Positions 46,437 to 58,445 of a DNA stretch of 64,000 nucleotides are shown piece after piece. Each line of letters starts with the position of its first letter. Positions within the stretch are counted from its first letter, which is position 1. Position numbers and translations under genes: made by a program. The DNA is from Scenedesmus sp. ARA3 (Eukaryota; Chlorophyta; Chlorophyceae; Sphaeropleales; Scenedesmaceae): positions 27,943 through 91,942 of the forward strand of contig RWJK01001508.1 of assembly GCA_004335835.1 (NCBI GenBank). Direction: 5' to 3'. The notes under the pieces were generated by a model. That model saw only the letters and a program-made list of their open reading frames with translations. It had not been told where the DNA came from and searched no databases.

Positions 46437-48400
46437 GATGCCAGCATCGTTTAATTGACGTAAGAACGCACCTGCAGCGCCCAGGATTCACAGCAGGGGT
46501 ATGTAAGGCCCCTCTCACAGACATCATTGCCCCATCATGCCACTGCTGCAATGCTTAGGCCGTTTCCTTTGGACTATTAAGCGATCTTCTCAACAAGAAT
46601 GCATGTAAGCAGCGCGAATGCGTCAGTGGTTCATGCTCTGGCCTGGCCGAGAGACAGCACAGCAACGATAGACCCCGACGAATGCTAAACTTGTCCATTC
46701 AACGAAACTTTTTGAAACGATGGGTTTAGCTCACGCACCTGTAAGCAAACCAGCTTGATCTTAACTGTTACTTCGCTGAGCTGCCGTGCGAACATACAAG
46801 GTGTGGTTGGTTGTGTCTGTAGACCTTGTTGTAGTAACCACAGGACGTCTGTGTGCTTGGATTCAAGTTGCCTGCTGGTGCCTTGCTTGAAGTGCCACCA
46901 GCCTGGCAAGCGCCAAGTGTCCAGCTAGTTGCTTTGTGGCGAAGAACAACGGGGCTGTCAATACGCGGTTATCTCACATTGGTGCCCTTTTTTAAAATCA
47001 CTGCATGTTTACGCGTGCAGCTGCTATTTCTGGAAATTCAGGGGCTGACTGTGGCTGCTCACGTCAGGCCAGGCAGTACACCAATTGGGTGGCCAAGCCG
47101 TGTGCGTTAAGTCGCGATTGAAGCCCAAGGGACATCTGCATACACAACCAGATTGTCGAACCATGGGTTCTAGCACAAGCGTAACTTGCCACAACGCCAA
47201 CAAGCGCCAAACAGTCTGCAACCGTGCACATGTCTCAAATCTGATGTCTCAGTCTCAGCCGGGCCCTGCCTTTGACAACTCTCTGACAAGGTGGTTGATC
47301 CTTGCCAAAGCAATAGATACAAAACGGGCTACGTAAATGGTAAATTGCATTATTCATCTCATTAAAGAGTTTGGCTGTGCTGAATGGACTGCTAACAGCA
47401 GATCACCCCCACTGCTGACAGTCTGAGTCAGACCCGCGAAAGGCAAAGGCGCTAGGCAGCGTGTCCAAGACAGACACCTGCAACCCACAGGCCTAAAATC
47501 GCCCAGCAGCCGTTATAGCAGTAGAGCATCTGATGAACGGCAGTGAATCGTTGTCAGTATCATTAGCTATGTGCGATGGCACCGTGCCACATAGGCTATG
47601 TGCGCGCCCTCTGCCCGCTGCGTAGTTTACCCATGGCCCCTTCGTGCAGTGCCACCTGTAGTGCCAGCCGCCTGACACACAGACTGCACAATACTGGTGA
47701 AGCTACAGTACGTGGAATGCAGCTGCAGCAGCTGCGACGATGCAGTGCAGCACGCATGCGCACATTGCTGTAGCACACCAAGGGGGTGTGGGGTTTCAAC
47801 TCCCCCGCTTATTTTTTGGTCCGGGCGCTGGGCACCTCCGGTATAGGGTGTTGTGACGTGTTCTGCTGGTGAGGCATTGCCTCCCGCTCCCGGCAGTTGG
47901 GCTTGCCCAATTGTGCTGTGGTAGCGAGCCAGTAGGATTCCGTCCCCCTTGGTAACCACAAAAAAAAAGCATGTGCGCATTGCTTGGGGACAACACCAGG
48001 CTGACGCAACAAGGATCCGGAGCAGCCGGTTCTCAGCTGTCAAATGAAGAGCAGGCTGCGCCGCGCAAATGTAGACAACTGTGCACGCTGTGCATGGCAT
48101 AACTATTGACAACAACAGTGCTGGACAAACCGTCCTGTGTCTGTTCCCAAACACATCCATGCTGATACCAACCAAAGTGGCAGCGGCTGAAGACGTCAGT
48201 TCCGAACTGCATACTACGGCGTAGTATGTAGTAAAGAATCAAGCTCAACCTACCAAGCTAGGTTTCACACACAACAAGATAACGCGCCCGCGCGCACACT
48301 CGTGCAGCAACACAAATGCAGCAACACAAACACGTACGGTACGTTGTGACAATACATGATACGCACCTACATACCTCCTAGAACATTACTGGACACACTA
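46437..48400. other. Intergenic upstream of the OPR gene
   Basis: About 2 kb with few triplet repeats. It should include the OPR promoter. Several short open frames occur on both strands without recognisable domains. No gene is supported. Confidence 0.5.
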
Positions 48401-48404
48401 CTAC

Positions 48405-48690
48405 CTTACTAGGGCCTCACACAGCATCATGCCATGTCATCGCCTGCTTGGCGGCAGCGCCAGCATTTCCCGTTGGCTGGCAGCCGCAATGCCCCGGCAC
48501 TACTAGTGGTGGTAGTACCACCTAGGACACACACATAAACCCGAACTAGGGCCTCACACAGCATCATGAGTCATGTCATGTCATGTCATGTCATGTCATC
48601 TCGTCTCAGTTCATCGCCTGCGCGGAGGCAATGCCAGCATCCGGCGCCGGCCCGCCGCCGTAGCGCCACTAGTGCCCCACTGCCGGCCAG
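48405..48690 (-). repeat. Duplicated 3' end of FkbM gene A with (TCATG)6
   Basis: The motif CTAGGGCCTCACACAGCAT and about 100 bp next to it, including the end of the last exon (GCTGGCATTGCC..CGCAGGCGATGA), occur twice, at about 48410-48515 and 48546-48690. Between the shared parts of the right copy is a six-fold TCATG repeat at 48571-48600. The left copy is diverged and no longer codes for the same tail. Confidence 0.72.
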
Positions 48691-49653
48691 CCGGCCACAT
48701 GATGTTGTCATACCCTGCATTCTGCGTGGTGTAGCCCAGTGCTTTAAGGAAAACTTCAATGTTGAAGTCCTTCACGTGCTGCGGCAGGTGTAGCTCTGCA
48801 TCGACTGCTGCTGCCATGGCAAGTTCCTGTTTCTCGTATGCAATGACTGGCAGGTTGCGCCTGCGTGGTGGTGGTGGGCAGCAGAGGTTGCCAGCATTTT
48901 AGTCAGTAGGTGATCGTCGGTGGACAGCCGCAAACGTATGACAAGCTGCTGTGTTGCTCAGGGTGCACTCCAGCCAATGCACATTAGCTTGAGTCACTGT
49001 GTACTACAACCGCAGCAACTGTCTGCCGCTGCTCACTTGATGGTTTCCTGGGCGCCGTAAAACATCGGCTTCTCAGCGCCCTGGATGTCCACCTGCACGC
49101 CCAGATCAGATCAGAACTAGATCTCAAATCAGAGATTTGTGAAAGGAAGTATCAGGCGTAGTGACTGCTATGCCTGCCTGCCTCCTCAGGCAGTTGGTTG
49201 TGCGCATCTGGCCACGTAGTGCCAGCAACCAGCATGCACCACAGTGCTACTGCGACTGGCATTTTCTGCAGTGCCAGCGCTTTGAAACAGTGCGTGCTGC
49301 TGCATGCAGCTGCTGTGGCGGCTGCTGCTGCATGCGCTGCTGCAGACTGCCTGCACACGTCGTTGCAGGCACTGCTAGACGCAATGCTGTGCGCTTCAAG
49401 ACCACAAGCAGAAAGCGGCAGGGCACCGTACACTGCTGACGCACCTTGATCACATGCACATCAGTTTGGCGCTGCATGCAACTGCTGCTGCATGAAATGC
49501 TGTGCTGTGTGGCGACAAGCAGCAAAGTTGAGGTCACTGTCTGAGGCCACCTGCTGCTGCCGCACCTTGATCAGTGACACGTCGGTCAGGTTGAGGCTGT
49601 CCAAGGTTATGGCTTGCACAGTCTCGCCACCCACACCTAGCCGCATGCCACCT

Positions 49654-49701
<48 letters not shown>

Positions 49702-49751
49702 NNNNNNNNNNNNNNNNNNNNNNNNNNNNNNNNNNNNNNNNNNNNNNNNNN

Positions 49752-49809
<58 letters not shown>

Positions 49810-51409
49810 TGAGTAAGCAGCAGCAGCAGCATAAGTAAGCAGCAGCAGCAGCATAAGTAAGCAGCCCGCTGGGACATCGCCATGTGAGCAATAGCAGGCA
49901 GCATGATGCTTTTGCACTCTGGACATTGCCTCCCATGCACAACTTGTACCAACAGAACCGATGAAACATACAGCAATCGCTATGCATGATGCACAATGCG
50001 CGGCAGCTGCAGGTCACCATAGTTGATGTCCACCTTCTCGTGCCTGTCATGTCTTGATCAGCATCGCTGTTACCCATGCCTCCCGCTGAGTGGCACAGCC
50101 TGAGCATGCAAAGATTCACACCATAACAGGCTGTGACAACGCACCGTAGTTGAGGTTCACTTTGTCGTTCCTGTCAGCGTCCTTGTAGGCCATGCCGCCT
50201 GCTGAGCCATCTGTGACCTTGCCGCTTAGCTGCAGCTGCCCAGGCTCATGGCTGAGGGCGTTGCGCATCGGCTGGATCTGCAGCAGCCCACTGCAGCAGC
50301 AGCAGCAGCAGTGACTGAGCACGGCATGCCAGGATGCTCGGTGCATTGCGCATGGGCTGGAGTTGCAGCAGCCCACTGCAGCAGCAGCAGCAGCAGCAGC
50401 CAGCCGGATCTCATTTGAAGACAGCTCAGGGCTGCAACGTACCATCAATTCAAAACAGGCCTTGCAGGTATATGAGCAGTTCAACCTTCTACACGTTGTA
50501 CACAAGACTGCACAAGCTCGGCGCTGCTGCACTCAGCTGTTGCACATTCTGCAAATGTCTACGTGACATCTGGCGGTTGCTCCAAGCTGCCGACACAGCC
50601 TGTGTGTGTGATGTCTTGCAGGGGAGTGCTCAGATCATGTGCGCTCACTTAATGATCATGTTGGTGCACAGCAGCTGGTACATGCGCGCCTGAGGCTCAA
50701 AGGCATACACTGCGCCAGTGGGGCCGGCAGCTGCTGCAAAGAAGATCGTGAAGTCGCCCATGTTAGCACCTGGCAGCAGCAGCAGCGATTAGTGAGGTAG
50801 GATCAACAATGTGTAGCTGCCTGGTAGTACCATTTTGGTGGGTATGGATAGGATAGTTACTTGTGGGGCCTGCAGGCACCATCTCAGACGGTAACCGTAT
50901 GCCCCTGCCTCACCTGCGTCCACCACGGTGCTGCCTGGCCTCACAGCATCGAGGATGCTACTGGCACCCACCGTCTGCGCTGCCGCTGCTGCTAGCCACC
51001 TGTTGCAGCCACATACGCCGGCTCACCTGCGTCCACCACCACGCTGCCCTGCCTCACGTCATCCAGCAGCAATGACCGCATCCCCGCCTTACGTCATCCA
51101 GCAGCAATGACCGCATCCCCGCCTCACGTCATCCAGCAGCAATGACCGCATCCCCAGCATCAGAAAATCAATGCCTGACTCTTGCAACTGGAGAAAGCTG
51201 CGTTACCTGAGTTACTTAGTTTGGTCATGAAACAGCTGGGGGCGCCCACCTGCATCAATCACAGTGCTGCCTGGCCGCACTGCATCCAGCAGCGGCCCCA
51301 CTGGCAACAGGTCCGCCTGGAAGGGCGCCCACTACCACATTGCTATGGTCAGGCAAACTCACCACCACCACACGCTATGGCCAGGCAAACTCACCAAACC
51401 ACTGCCTAC

Positions 51410-51471
<62 letters not shown>

Positions 51472-52410
51472 TGCCGGGCTCAGGCCCACCTGCGTCAATC
51501 ACGGTGCTGCCTGGCCGCACAGCGTCCAGCAGCGGCCCCAGCAGCTCAGCCTGAAAGGGCGTCTTGGTTCTGAGGATGTGCTTGCCCACAAACTCGCTGC
51601 AGCAGCACACGAGTACATGAAGTATCTGGTGTAATGGCAAGACAGAGTGCACTTGACAGGTGGTTGTGCTGGTCACATACTAATGTATATGTGCTTTCAT
51701 CATTGTATCACTTGCAATGTGAGTGGGTTGCTTGCAGCAGCTGGTGCTGGGGGAGGCCCAGCAGCATGAGCACAGTTCACGGCTTTGGATGTGCTATGCA
51801 TGACAGGCGCAACAGCAGCTGTGTTTGTTTTTTTGCTGCTCACATCTGCATTGCTTACGAACGCATGGTCACAAGAAAACCCCTTTTCAAGGTGAAACGC
51901 AGACTTGCCTTCTTCCACACTTGACGTCTGATACTTATTCCTCCGCAGCCGCTTGCAGGCTGAAAAAGAACAGAGTGCTGCTGCTCAACTGTCCTGCCGA
52001 TATTGATGAATTGCTGCTTGTGATGCAGCTGCTACTGCTGCAATGCTGTGCATGCGGCATGTGCCAACTCACTCATTTGCCAGTGCAACCACTGTCAGCT
52101 TGTGTCCTTTAAAATCCACAGGCACAGACTGCACCAGCCCCTTGTTGATGTTCTGCACGGCAGCTTCTGTTCTATGCGGGGTGGCAGCAGCAGCTGCCTG
52201 CTTATGCCTGCGGTGCCGTTGCCCAGCTGTCCCGTTGTGCGCACGTGCTGCTGTGCTAGCCAGCAGGCTGGCTATGCGTGCGAGCTCTGAGGCTAGGGCA
52301 ATTATCGAGCTAGGACGTTCTTTTACCATTGTTACTGCATCTTCTTGTGCGTGCAGCAGAGGGCTGCCGAACAAGAAGCAGAGCAGCACGCACGCGAAGG
52401 TCCTCATCAT
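48611..52410 (-). CDS. FkbM-family methyltransferase, gene A (intact)
   Basis: Seven exons: 52410-52073, 51596-51490, 50769-50649, 50290-50145, 49651-49566, 49092-49037, 48860-48611. They sum to 1,104 nt, giving 367 residues. The start MMRTFACVLLCFLFGSPLLH looks like a signal peptide (a second ATG follows at once). The SAM-binding fold is clear: GKHILRTKTPFQAELL, then VIDAGANMGDF and VYAFEPQARM, with NMIIKNGL. A later part reads TLDSLNLTDVSLIKVDIQGA and GAQETIK, matching the family's VD..G.E...L.GA motif. The C terminus is basic (GRRRMLALPPRRR). FkbM enzymes are SAM-dependent, mostly O-methyltransferases, often acting on sugars; the secretory location is inferred. Its broken sister lies directly upstream. 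Confidence 0.87.
49440..49475 (-). repeat. Copy of the 3' edge of FkbM-A exon 5
   Basis: LQTDVHVIK followed by GTGCG repeats the exon end SLIK/GTGCGGC at 49566. About 120 bp separates the two donors. Confidence 0.7.
49655..49806. repeat. CAG tract with 50-base assembly gap
   Basis: CAG units run from 49655 to 49701 and resume at 49752 after exactly 50 N (49702-49751). On the sense strand it is a CTG tract ending against the acceptor of FkbM-A exon 5 (49651). The true repeat length is unknown and is probably longer than read length allowed. Confidence 0.95.
50340..50400 (-). repeat. Copy of the 5' edge of FkbM-A exon 4 with CTG tract
   Basis: CTGCTGCAG/TGGGCTGCTGCAACTCCAG repeats the acceptor and start of the exon at 50290. 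It encodes GLLQLQPMRNA. The upstream copy carries its own short CTG tract. Confidence 0.82.
50905..51330 (-). repeat. Three copies of the 3' edge of FkbM-A exon 2
   Basis: After exon 51596-51490, copies of VRPGS-V-V-DAG with their GT donors end near 51250, 51027 and 50914. The codons upstream differ between copies. A 33-bp subunit (CCTCACGTCATCCAGCAGCA) is itself repeated three times at about 51052-51140. Confidence 0.85.
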
Positions 52411-52413
52411 ACC

Positions 52414-54600
52414 TCGTCACAGGCGCATGCAGCAGGACTACATTGAGCTTGGAGAACAAAGCGTACATTCAGAAGTTACCCTACATCCTCAGGGTGAGCG
52501 TGGTAGCGGAAGTAGTTGCGGGTGCCTCCGAGTGATATAACCGTCACCAAGGTTGCCGGACATCCCGCCCGGCGATGGCGGGTGTTGTTTACCAGCAGCT
52601 CGTTCCTTAGCACCAGTTTCAACCGTGATTATTAAATATAATTGACTGTTTAAGTACTGTCCGAGGTTGCTTCATGGCCGGCCGGTCATATTTGAAGCCA
52701 CTGTACAGCTGTTGCGCAACAAGGCATATGCCTGGCATGGCATTCCTGTCTCTTGGTAATCGTGCAGCTAAGGGCCGATACCAATACCAACGGATTACCC
52801 ATATCAATACCAATACCTAAGCGCATGTGATTACATTTTCGGGCGACAAAGCAGGCGCGCCGGCCCAGTTGGTACGCATAGATCGATAAAACGTGTGAAA
52901 CAGAATCCGTCACAACTTTTCGATTGCGCTGCTGGCCAATATAGGCGTGGCTATCGCCAAATTACCAAAATACCATTACCAATAGTAATACCAGCACAGT
53001 ACCAACGAAAGCCTTAGCTGTAGCTGCACAATCCTGGGCTGTGAGGAATACCATGGAAGGCTGCATGTCAGGTGCACGGCGCATGTTGTTGATGATGGTT
53101 TACCAACGTTTTGTTTATCATACTCAGACTCGCTTTCTTATGAAACAACGCGTTCCATCCTGGCGCACAAGGGTCTGGCACCTGCAGCTTTGCACACAGC
53201 TCAGCCTCAGGCTGCAGCGCTGCAGCTGCTGACAGGATGAGCTCATAGCCAATGCTGAGCACCATACTACACAGCAGCCCTCATAGGCTCATATTGTGTG
53301 TCTGAGAGCATGTTTCTTTGCATGAATGGCAGTAAGATCAGCGCGTGGTGACCCGGGAGACAAGTTCAGGCCGCCTCAGGCCGGACACGGTGTCAGGTGC
53401 GCATGTAAAATCGTAACTGGGGCTTGTAAGCTAATCTCACGTTCAAGACCTGTTAACAGGGAGTTTGCAGAGTTCATAACATGTAAAGCAAACGGATGGC
53501 CTGTGCTAGGCAGCGGCTGTGAATGCTGTTCTGTCACTGAAACATCATCATCAAGAACATGTTACCATTACAGCCAGCTCAAAAGCTGCACAAGTCCGCA
53601 ACAGTCAGAAATTTTGACTGAACTGATTTTACCACGCTCGCATGCTGGCCCAGCCCACCCAGCAGCGCAGCCACGAAAGACAATAGAAACTGTAGAAGGA
53701 CAGATCTGGTCCGCATAGTGACTCACTCGCAGTGATTTAGATGCAGCCCCGAGTATCAAGCATGTGCATGGCACACCTGCGCATGCATATCACATGCGTG
53801 GTTACGAAGCACCACCAGCGCAGCTCAGCGCTGGGCTGACGGCCGGGCTACGTGTTGCTATGCATCCATGGATGCCCCCACAGGCCCCACACATGGGTCA
53901 AACAGCTGCAGCCCACTCAGCACTTCAGCCAGAACAACACACAACAACCCACACCGTCCTGAGTATGCCAATTCACCAACTCTGACCCTGCAGCCAGAGG
54001 CGCACAGCACTTGCTGATTCCCAGACACACCAACCCAGACTAGGCTCATGGGATGCATGCATATGCGCCCCTTCAGACTCGGCTGCAAAAACCCCGCTGG
54101 CCACGCAGACCAACCACCGGCATGTTTAAGGCAATGCAAACTTTCGGTTGATGAATGCAACATCCAGGCGTGAACACACCTTGCAGCATGTCAGTGAGAC
54201 CCTGCCGGGCTCGACGTTGCGTGTAACATGTTATAACATCTGTCAGGCACAACCCAGCTCAAGTGAACCTGGTGTAATTTCAGCTGCATCATCCGCTCCT
54301 GCCAGGTGCTGTCATTGTCATACACATGCAGCAACTTGCACCAGCCGCCATTCAGGTGCAGCAGCAGGCATTTGCATGACACAATTGACAAGCTCTGCTG
54401 ATCAAGACACACAGGCAGGCGGCCTGAGCTAAGGCTGCCTGATTGCTGCAAAATTGGAGCGCTGCCGCACTCCCGGGCTCTGACTGGCTGGCTGCAGCAG
54501 CTGTGTAAGGAAACTGCATATTGCAGCCGATGCAGACACCCAACACTTGCATAACTGCATCCATAGTTGCAAAACCCTTGCGATTGAAATCACAAGCCAC
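52414..54600. other. Spacer between FkbM genes A and B
   Basis: This holds the gene A promoter on the left. A stretch at about 52760-53010 carries irregular CCAATAC-like repeats. A short minus-strand open segment at 53265-53185 (SIGYELILSAAAALQ) ends at a GTGCCA donor-like site but has no partner exons. A plus-strand open frame at 53326-53718 has no known domain. No gene is supported. Confidence 0.45.
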
Positions 54601-54615
54601 ATCCATTACTACTGC

Positions 54616-54835
54616 CTCCTGCAATTGGGGGGCACAGCAGGAACACGCCGGCGGCTGCCGCCGTGTAGCATCCTGCGCCGGCCGCCAGCCGTTGCTTTGC
54701 CGGGCGGCGTGCCGATGTTATCGCTGCCGTACAGCTGCACGTCGTACCCCAGGCCCATGAGGGAGGCCTCCATGCTGAAGCCTTCAGCAAGCTGCGGCAG
54801 CTGCAGCTCTGCTTTGACTGCATCTATCCATCTGT
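54616..54835 (-). repeat. Extra copy of FkbM-B last exon
   Basis: Downstream of the gene B stop, a second version of exon 7 reads DAVKAELQLPQ, then LYGSDNIGTPPGKATAGGRR and NCRRQ with a TAG stop. It shares the Arg-rich tail with the copy at 55128-54864 but has different middle codons (MEASLMGLGYDVQ). It could be an alternative last exon or a remnant. Confidence 0.8.
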
Positions 54836-55229
54836 TGGTATTGTACTAGGCCGCTGCACTCGGTCACTGCCGCCTGCGATTGGGCGGCACAGCCAGGATG
54901 CGCCGGCGGCTGCCGCCCTGAAGCATCCTGCGCCGGCCGCCGGCCGTTGCATTGGCGGGCGGCGTGCCGATGTTGTCGCTGCCGAAGACCTGCGTCGTGT
55001 AGCCGAGGCTCTTCAGGAATGTGTCCACGTTGAAGTCTTTGACATGCTGCGGCAGCTGCAGCTCTGCGTCGACTGCTGTGGCCATGCCGGCTTCTACTGA
55101 CTCGTACGCGACCACTGGCAGGTTGCGCCTGTAACACGGTGAGGCAGGCAGGCAGGCAGGGAGGGGACCGGATGAAGTATGTTTAGATGCTGTTGTTCAG
55201 GCGTTACACGCGCTGTATGACATGCATGT

Positions 55230-55272
55230 CTAAAAGTCACTCGTACGCCACCACTGGCAGGCTGCGCCTTTT
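55230..55272 (-). repeat. Copy of the 5' edge of FkbM-B exon 7
   Basis: AAAAGGCGCAGCCTGCCAGT repeats the acceptor side and encodes RSLPVVAYE, against RNLPVVAYE at the true exon. Confidence 0.75.
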
Positions 55273-56302
55273 GTAATACAAGGCAGCAATCACAAGCAAG
55301 CAGTAGTCAAGCGGCACACGTGCAAGCGGGCAGGAGAAGCACAGGCAGCAGGGGGCACATGTAGCCGCCGCAGCAGAATGAACAACATGGGATTGCCAAC
55401 ATGCTGAGGACTAGAATGATGTAAGAATGCGGCAGATGAGGGCACAAATGATGCAATAGGTGTCAAGTGCCTGCTGCTCACTTGATGGTTTCCTGGGCGC
55501 CGTAGAACATCAGCTTTTCCGCTCCCTGGATGTCCACCTGCAGGAGCAGCACAGGCAACAAATAACGCTGCGTTATGATGCGCCGCTGAAGCAGCGACGA
55601 CAGTGACATTATCTAGTAGCACTATCCTGCATAACAACATAGGTCTGCTGATTTAGCCGAAGCACGGGCACTCAATTTGCAAGCAAGCCCTGAAGCAGCA
55701 GCATAGCGGCAAATCACTGGACCACCAGATGCCCTGCCCCCATGCTCGCAGCATGCGCCAAAGGCCCGGCTGCATGCATCTGCTGCTGCTGACCGACACA
55801 TGCGCGCAACCATCTAAGCCCACATGCGGCTGCAACCCACCTTGATGACGGACACATCCGTGAGGTTCATGCTGTCCAGTGTGATTGCTGGCACCGTCTC
55901 GCCACCCAGGCCCAGACGCATACCACCTGCAGCAGCAGCAGCAGCAGCAGCAAAAAGAGTTGCAAGAGCAGTAGTGGAGAGGCCCATGCAACATGCTCCT
56001 GCTGCCTAGCCTACAGCAAGCACTGCAAACTTGACAGCAGCTCAAACACGCCACACATCACTTGCATGCAAAGCTTCGCAACATCATGGGTTATGACTAG
56101 TAATGACCCTGATCCTAGTATTGACCCTAAACCATAACCCACCATAGTTGATGGTCACTTTGTCGTTCAAATCCGTCCTTGTACTCCATGCCGCCTGCAG
56201 AGCCATCTGTGACCTTGTCGCTCATGTGCAGTTCTCCAGGCTCGTAGCTGAGGGCGTTGCGCATCGGCACCATGTGCAGCAGCCCGCTGCATCGCCATCA
56301 TT

Positions 56303-56306
<4 letters not shown>

Positions 56307-56351
<45 letters not shown>

Positions 56352-56420
56352 TGACTGAATATGGCATGTACGAACCAAGTAGCGCAGATGCAGGTCGTGT
56401 AGCAGCCCGCTGCATCAACA
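56307..56420. repeat. (CAG)14 and copy of FkbM-B exon 4 5' edge
   Basis: Fourteen CAG units at 56307-56348 (sense CTG) lie just upstream of exon 4. Near 56400-56420 the acceptor motif GATGCAG/CGGGCTGCT is repeated. Confidence 0.8.
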
Positions 56421-56676
56421 TGTAACAGGAGCTGTTACTATCCATGTAGTGGATGATTGATTGAACATTTGTGACTCACACCTACGTGTGAGGCACGCGG
56501 CAGTCAATGTGACATTGTACCGCCTTGTTAGAACTACGCGTGCCTTGCAACGTAGGCGGCCTTTACCAGCTATCGCTGGGCCTCAGGCTTATCATTGGTT
56601 TACTAACCTTCTTTTACATTACGCTTCCACACACGTTATACTCAGGCCTGCTACACAACACGAACGGAGCTTCACA

Positions 56677-56679
<3 letters not shown>

Positions 56680-56730
<51 letters not shown>
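56680..56730. repeat. (CAG)17 in FkbM-B intron 3
   Basis: Seventeen perfect units, sense CTG, inside the intron between exons 3 and 4. No splice site adjoins it. Confidence 0.95.
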
Positions 56731-56731
<1 letters not shown>

Positions 56732-57074
56732 GGCTGATCAAGCTGCGGCCTTGGAGGCTCTTTGAACAGCTCGGACCATGAGACTGCCAGCAGCTGCCGC
56801 AAGCACCTAGGCACTCTGCTCAAACCAGCTGCCAGCCTGCTTCCTTGCCAATGCTGTTGGTGCAAACTATTGCCAGGCATATGGGGCAGCTGCTCTGGTG
56901 CTGATATGCAGACACCTACACTGCAACCCATCAGCTGCCAGCGCAGCCGCTCACTTGATGATCATGTTGGTGCAGACAAGCTGAAACATGCGCGCCTGCG
57001 GCTCAAAGGCATAAACTACTCCAGTGGGGCCTGTTGCAGCTGCCAGGAAGATGGCAAAGTCACCCATGTTGGCA

Positions 57075-57079
<5 letters not shown>

Positions 57080-57124
<45 letters not shown>
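57080..57124. repeat. (CAG)15 against the acceptor of FkbM-B exon 3
   Basis: On the sense strand, (CTG)15 is followed by CCAG and the exon start at 57075. The same place in gene A has only about four units, so the tract expanded or shrank after the duplication of the gene. Confidence 0.92.
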
Positions 57125-57125
<1 letters not shown>

Positions 57126-57849
57126 TGTGTTGAGTGGCGCGCACAGCATCATCAGCCGCAAAAGCCGCAGACTCCCAAGCTGCCTCCCAGAAGCAGCAGC
57201 CCCTGCTGTAAAACCAGCAGCAACAGCAGCAGTGGCAGCAGCAGCAGCAGCAGCAAGGGGTACAGCAGCCACGCCACTCCTGACAGCGAGTTTGCATGCA
57301 GCATGTAATCACCCTGAGCACTCTCGATCGGAATGGGCGTCGAAATCATCATCTGTGATACGCAGGGCATTGAGCTACCAGGCGCCAGCTATAGCACTTC
57401 AAAAGTGGCATGACTAGCGCGCTTGCACACACTTGCTCTGTGGCAGCTGCTGCTGCTGCTGCTGCTGCTGCTACTAGCCCATGCCAGGCCTCGACTACGC
57501 TGCATGCCTGCTTTTGCCATGCTTGCAGCAGCTCTAACACCACCCCCACTTCTGCTGCTGCCGTTGCTAGCGTTGCTGCCTGGCCTCACACGCTGGCTGG
57601 GAACATGCTGTGGGCAGCCTTGGGCTGAAATACAGGCTGTACTCCACGCGCCTTTTACAACAAGCAGCTGTTGAGGTGTAAGCATAAGAATGCTTGTTAC
57701 ATCTGGTGTCAAGCAAAGACATTTGCAAAGTGCAATGCAAGGCCACCACCAGAAATAGAGGATGCCTAGCGAGTTGATACAGCAAAGCGCCTGAAGTCCC
57801 GACACGACGCACCTGAAGGGTAGTATTGGAGAGCTGTTATGTGTTGCGC

Positions 57850-58010
57850 GCGGGCCCACCTGCGTCCACCACCACGCTGCCCGGCCTTACTTTGTCCACC
57901 AGCTGCCCCAGCAGCTGCGCTCAAACTCACAGCAACAGCAGGTGCGCTCAGTGCCAGGCTCACCTGCACCCACGACCATGCTGCCCGGCCTCGCAGCATC
58001 AAGGCCGCTA
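57850..58010 (-). repeat. Two copies of the 3' edge of FkbM-B exon 2
   Basis: VRPGSVVVDAG-type ends with GT donors recur near 57860-57905 and 57962-58010, after the intact exon 58199-58093. Confidence 0.85.
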
Positions 58011-58199
58011 TGCACCCACTGCCTACGCTGCCACCGCTGCTGCTGCTAGCCCGTCTAGGTGTCGCATGATGCAGCCACATACGTTGCCTCACCTGCGTCC
58101 ACCACCACGCTGCCTGGCCTCACTTTGTCCATGAGCGGGCCCAGCAGGTCGGCCTGCCAGGGCGTGCGCGTCCTCAGGATGTGAGAGCCCACGTACTCG

Positions 58200-58445
58200 C
58201 TGCAGCACAGTGCAGCGCAGTGTATTGCAAAGCAGCGCAAGACAGCATGCATGGCGGTTGACAAAGATGTTGCTTGTTGCATGCGCGTGCTCAACGTGTC
58301 GAAGCCCACGTACTCGCTGCAGCGCAGTGCAAAGCTAAGCAGCGCAAGACAGCATGCATGGCGGTTGACAAAGATGTTGCTTGCTGTAGCGCGTGCTCAA
58401 AGTGTGGAAGCCCACATACTCGCCGCAACACACTGCAACGCAGCT
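58200..58445 (-). repeat. Two copies of the 5' edge of FkbM-B exon 2
   Basis: An approximately 115-bp unit ending in a TGCAG acceptor and the codons for EYVG is repeated twice upstream (about 58305 and 58425). The second has a mutated acceptor (TGCGGC for TGCAGC). Confidence 0.85.

Noticed and set aside
48571..48600. Telomere-like repeat
   Set aside because: The unit TCATG does not match plant or algal telomere repeats and there are only six copies.
52619..52913. Minus-strand open frames upstream of FkbM-A
   Set aside because: No domain and no splice partners; they overlap CCAATAC-like repeats.
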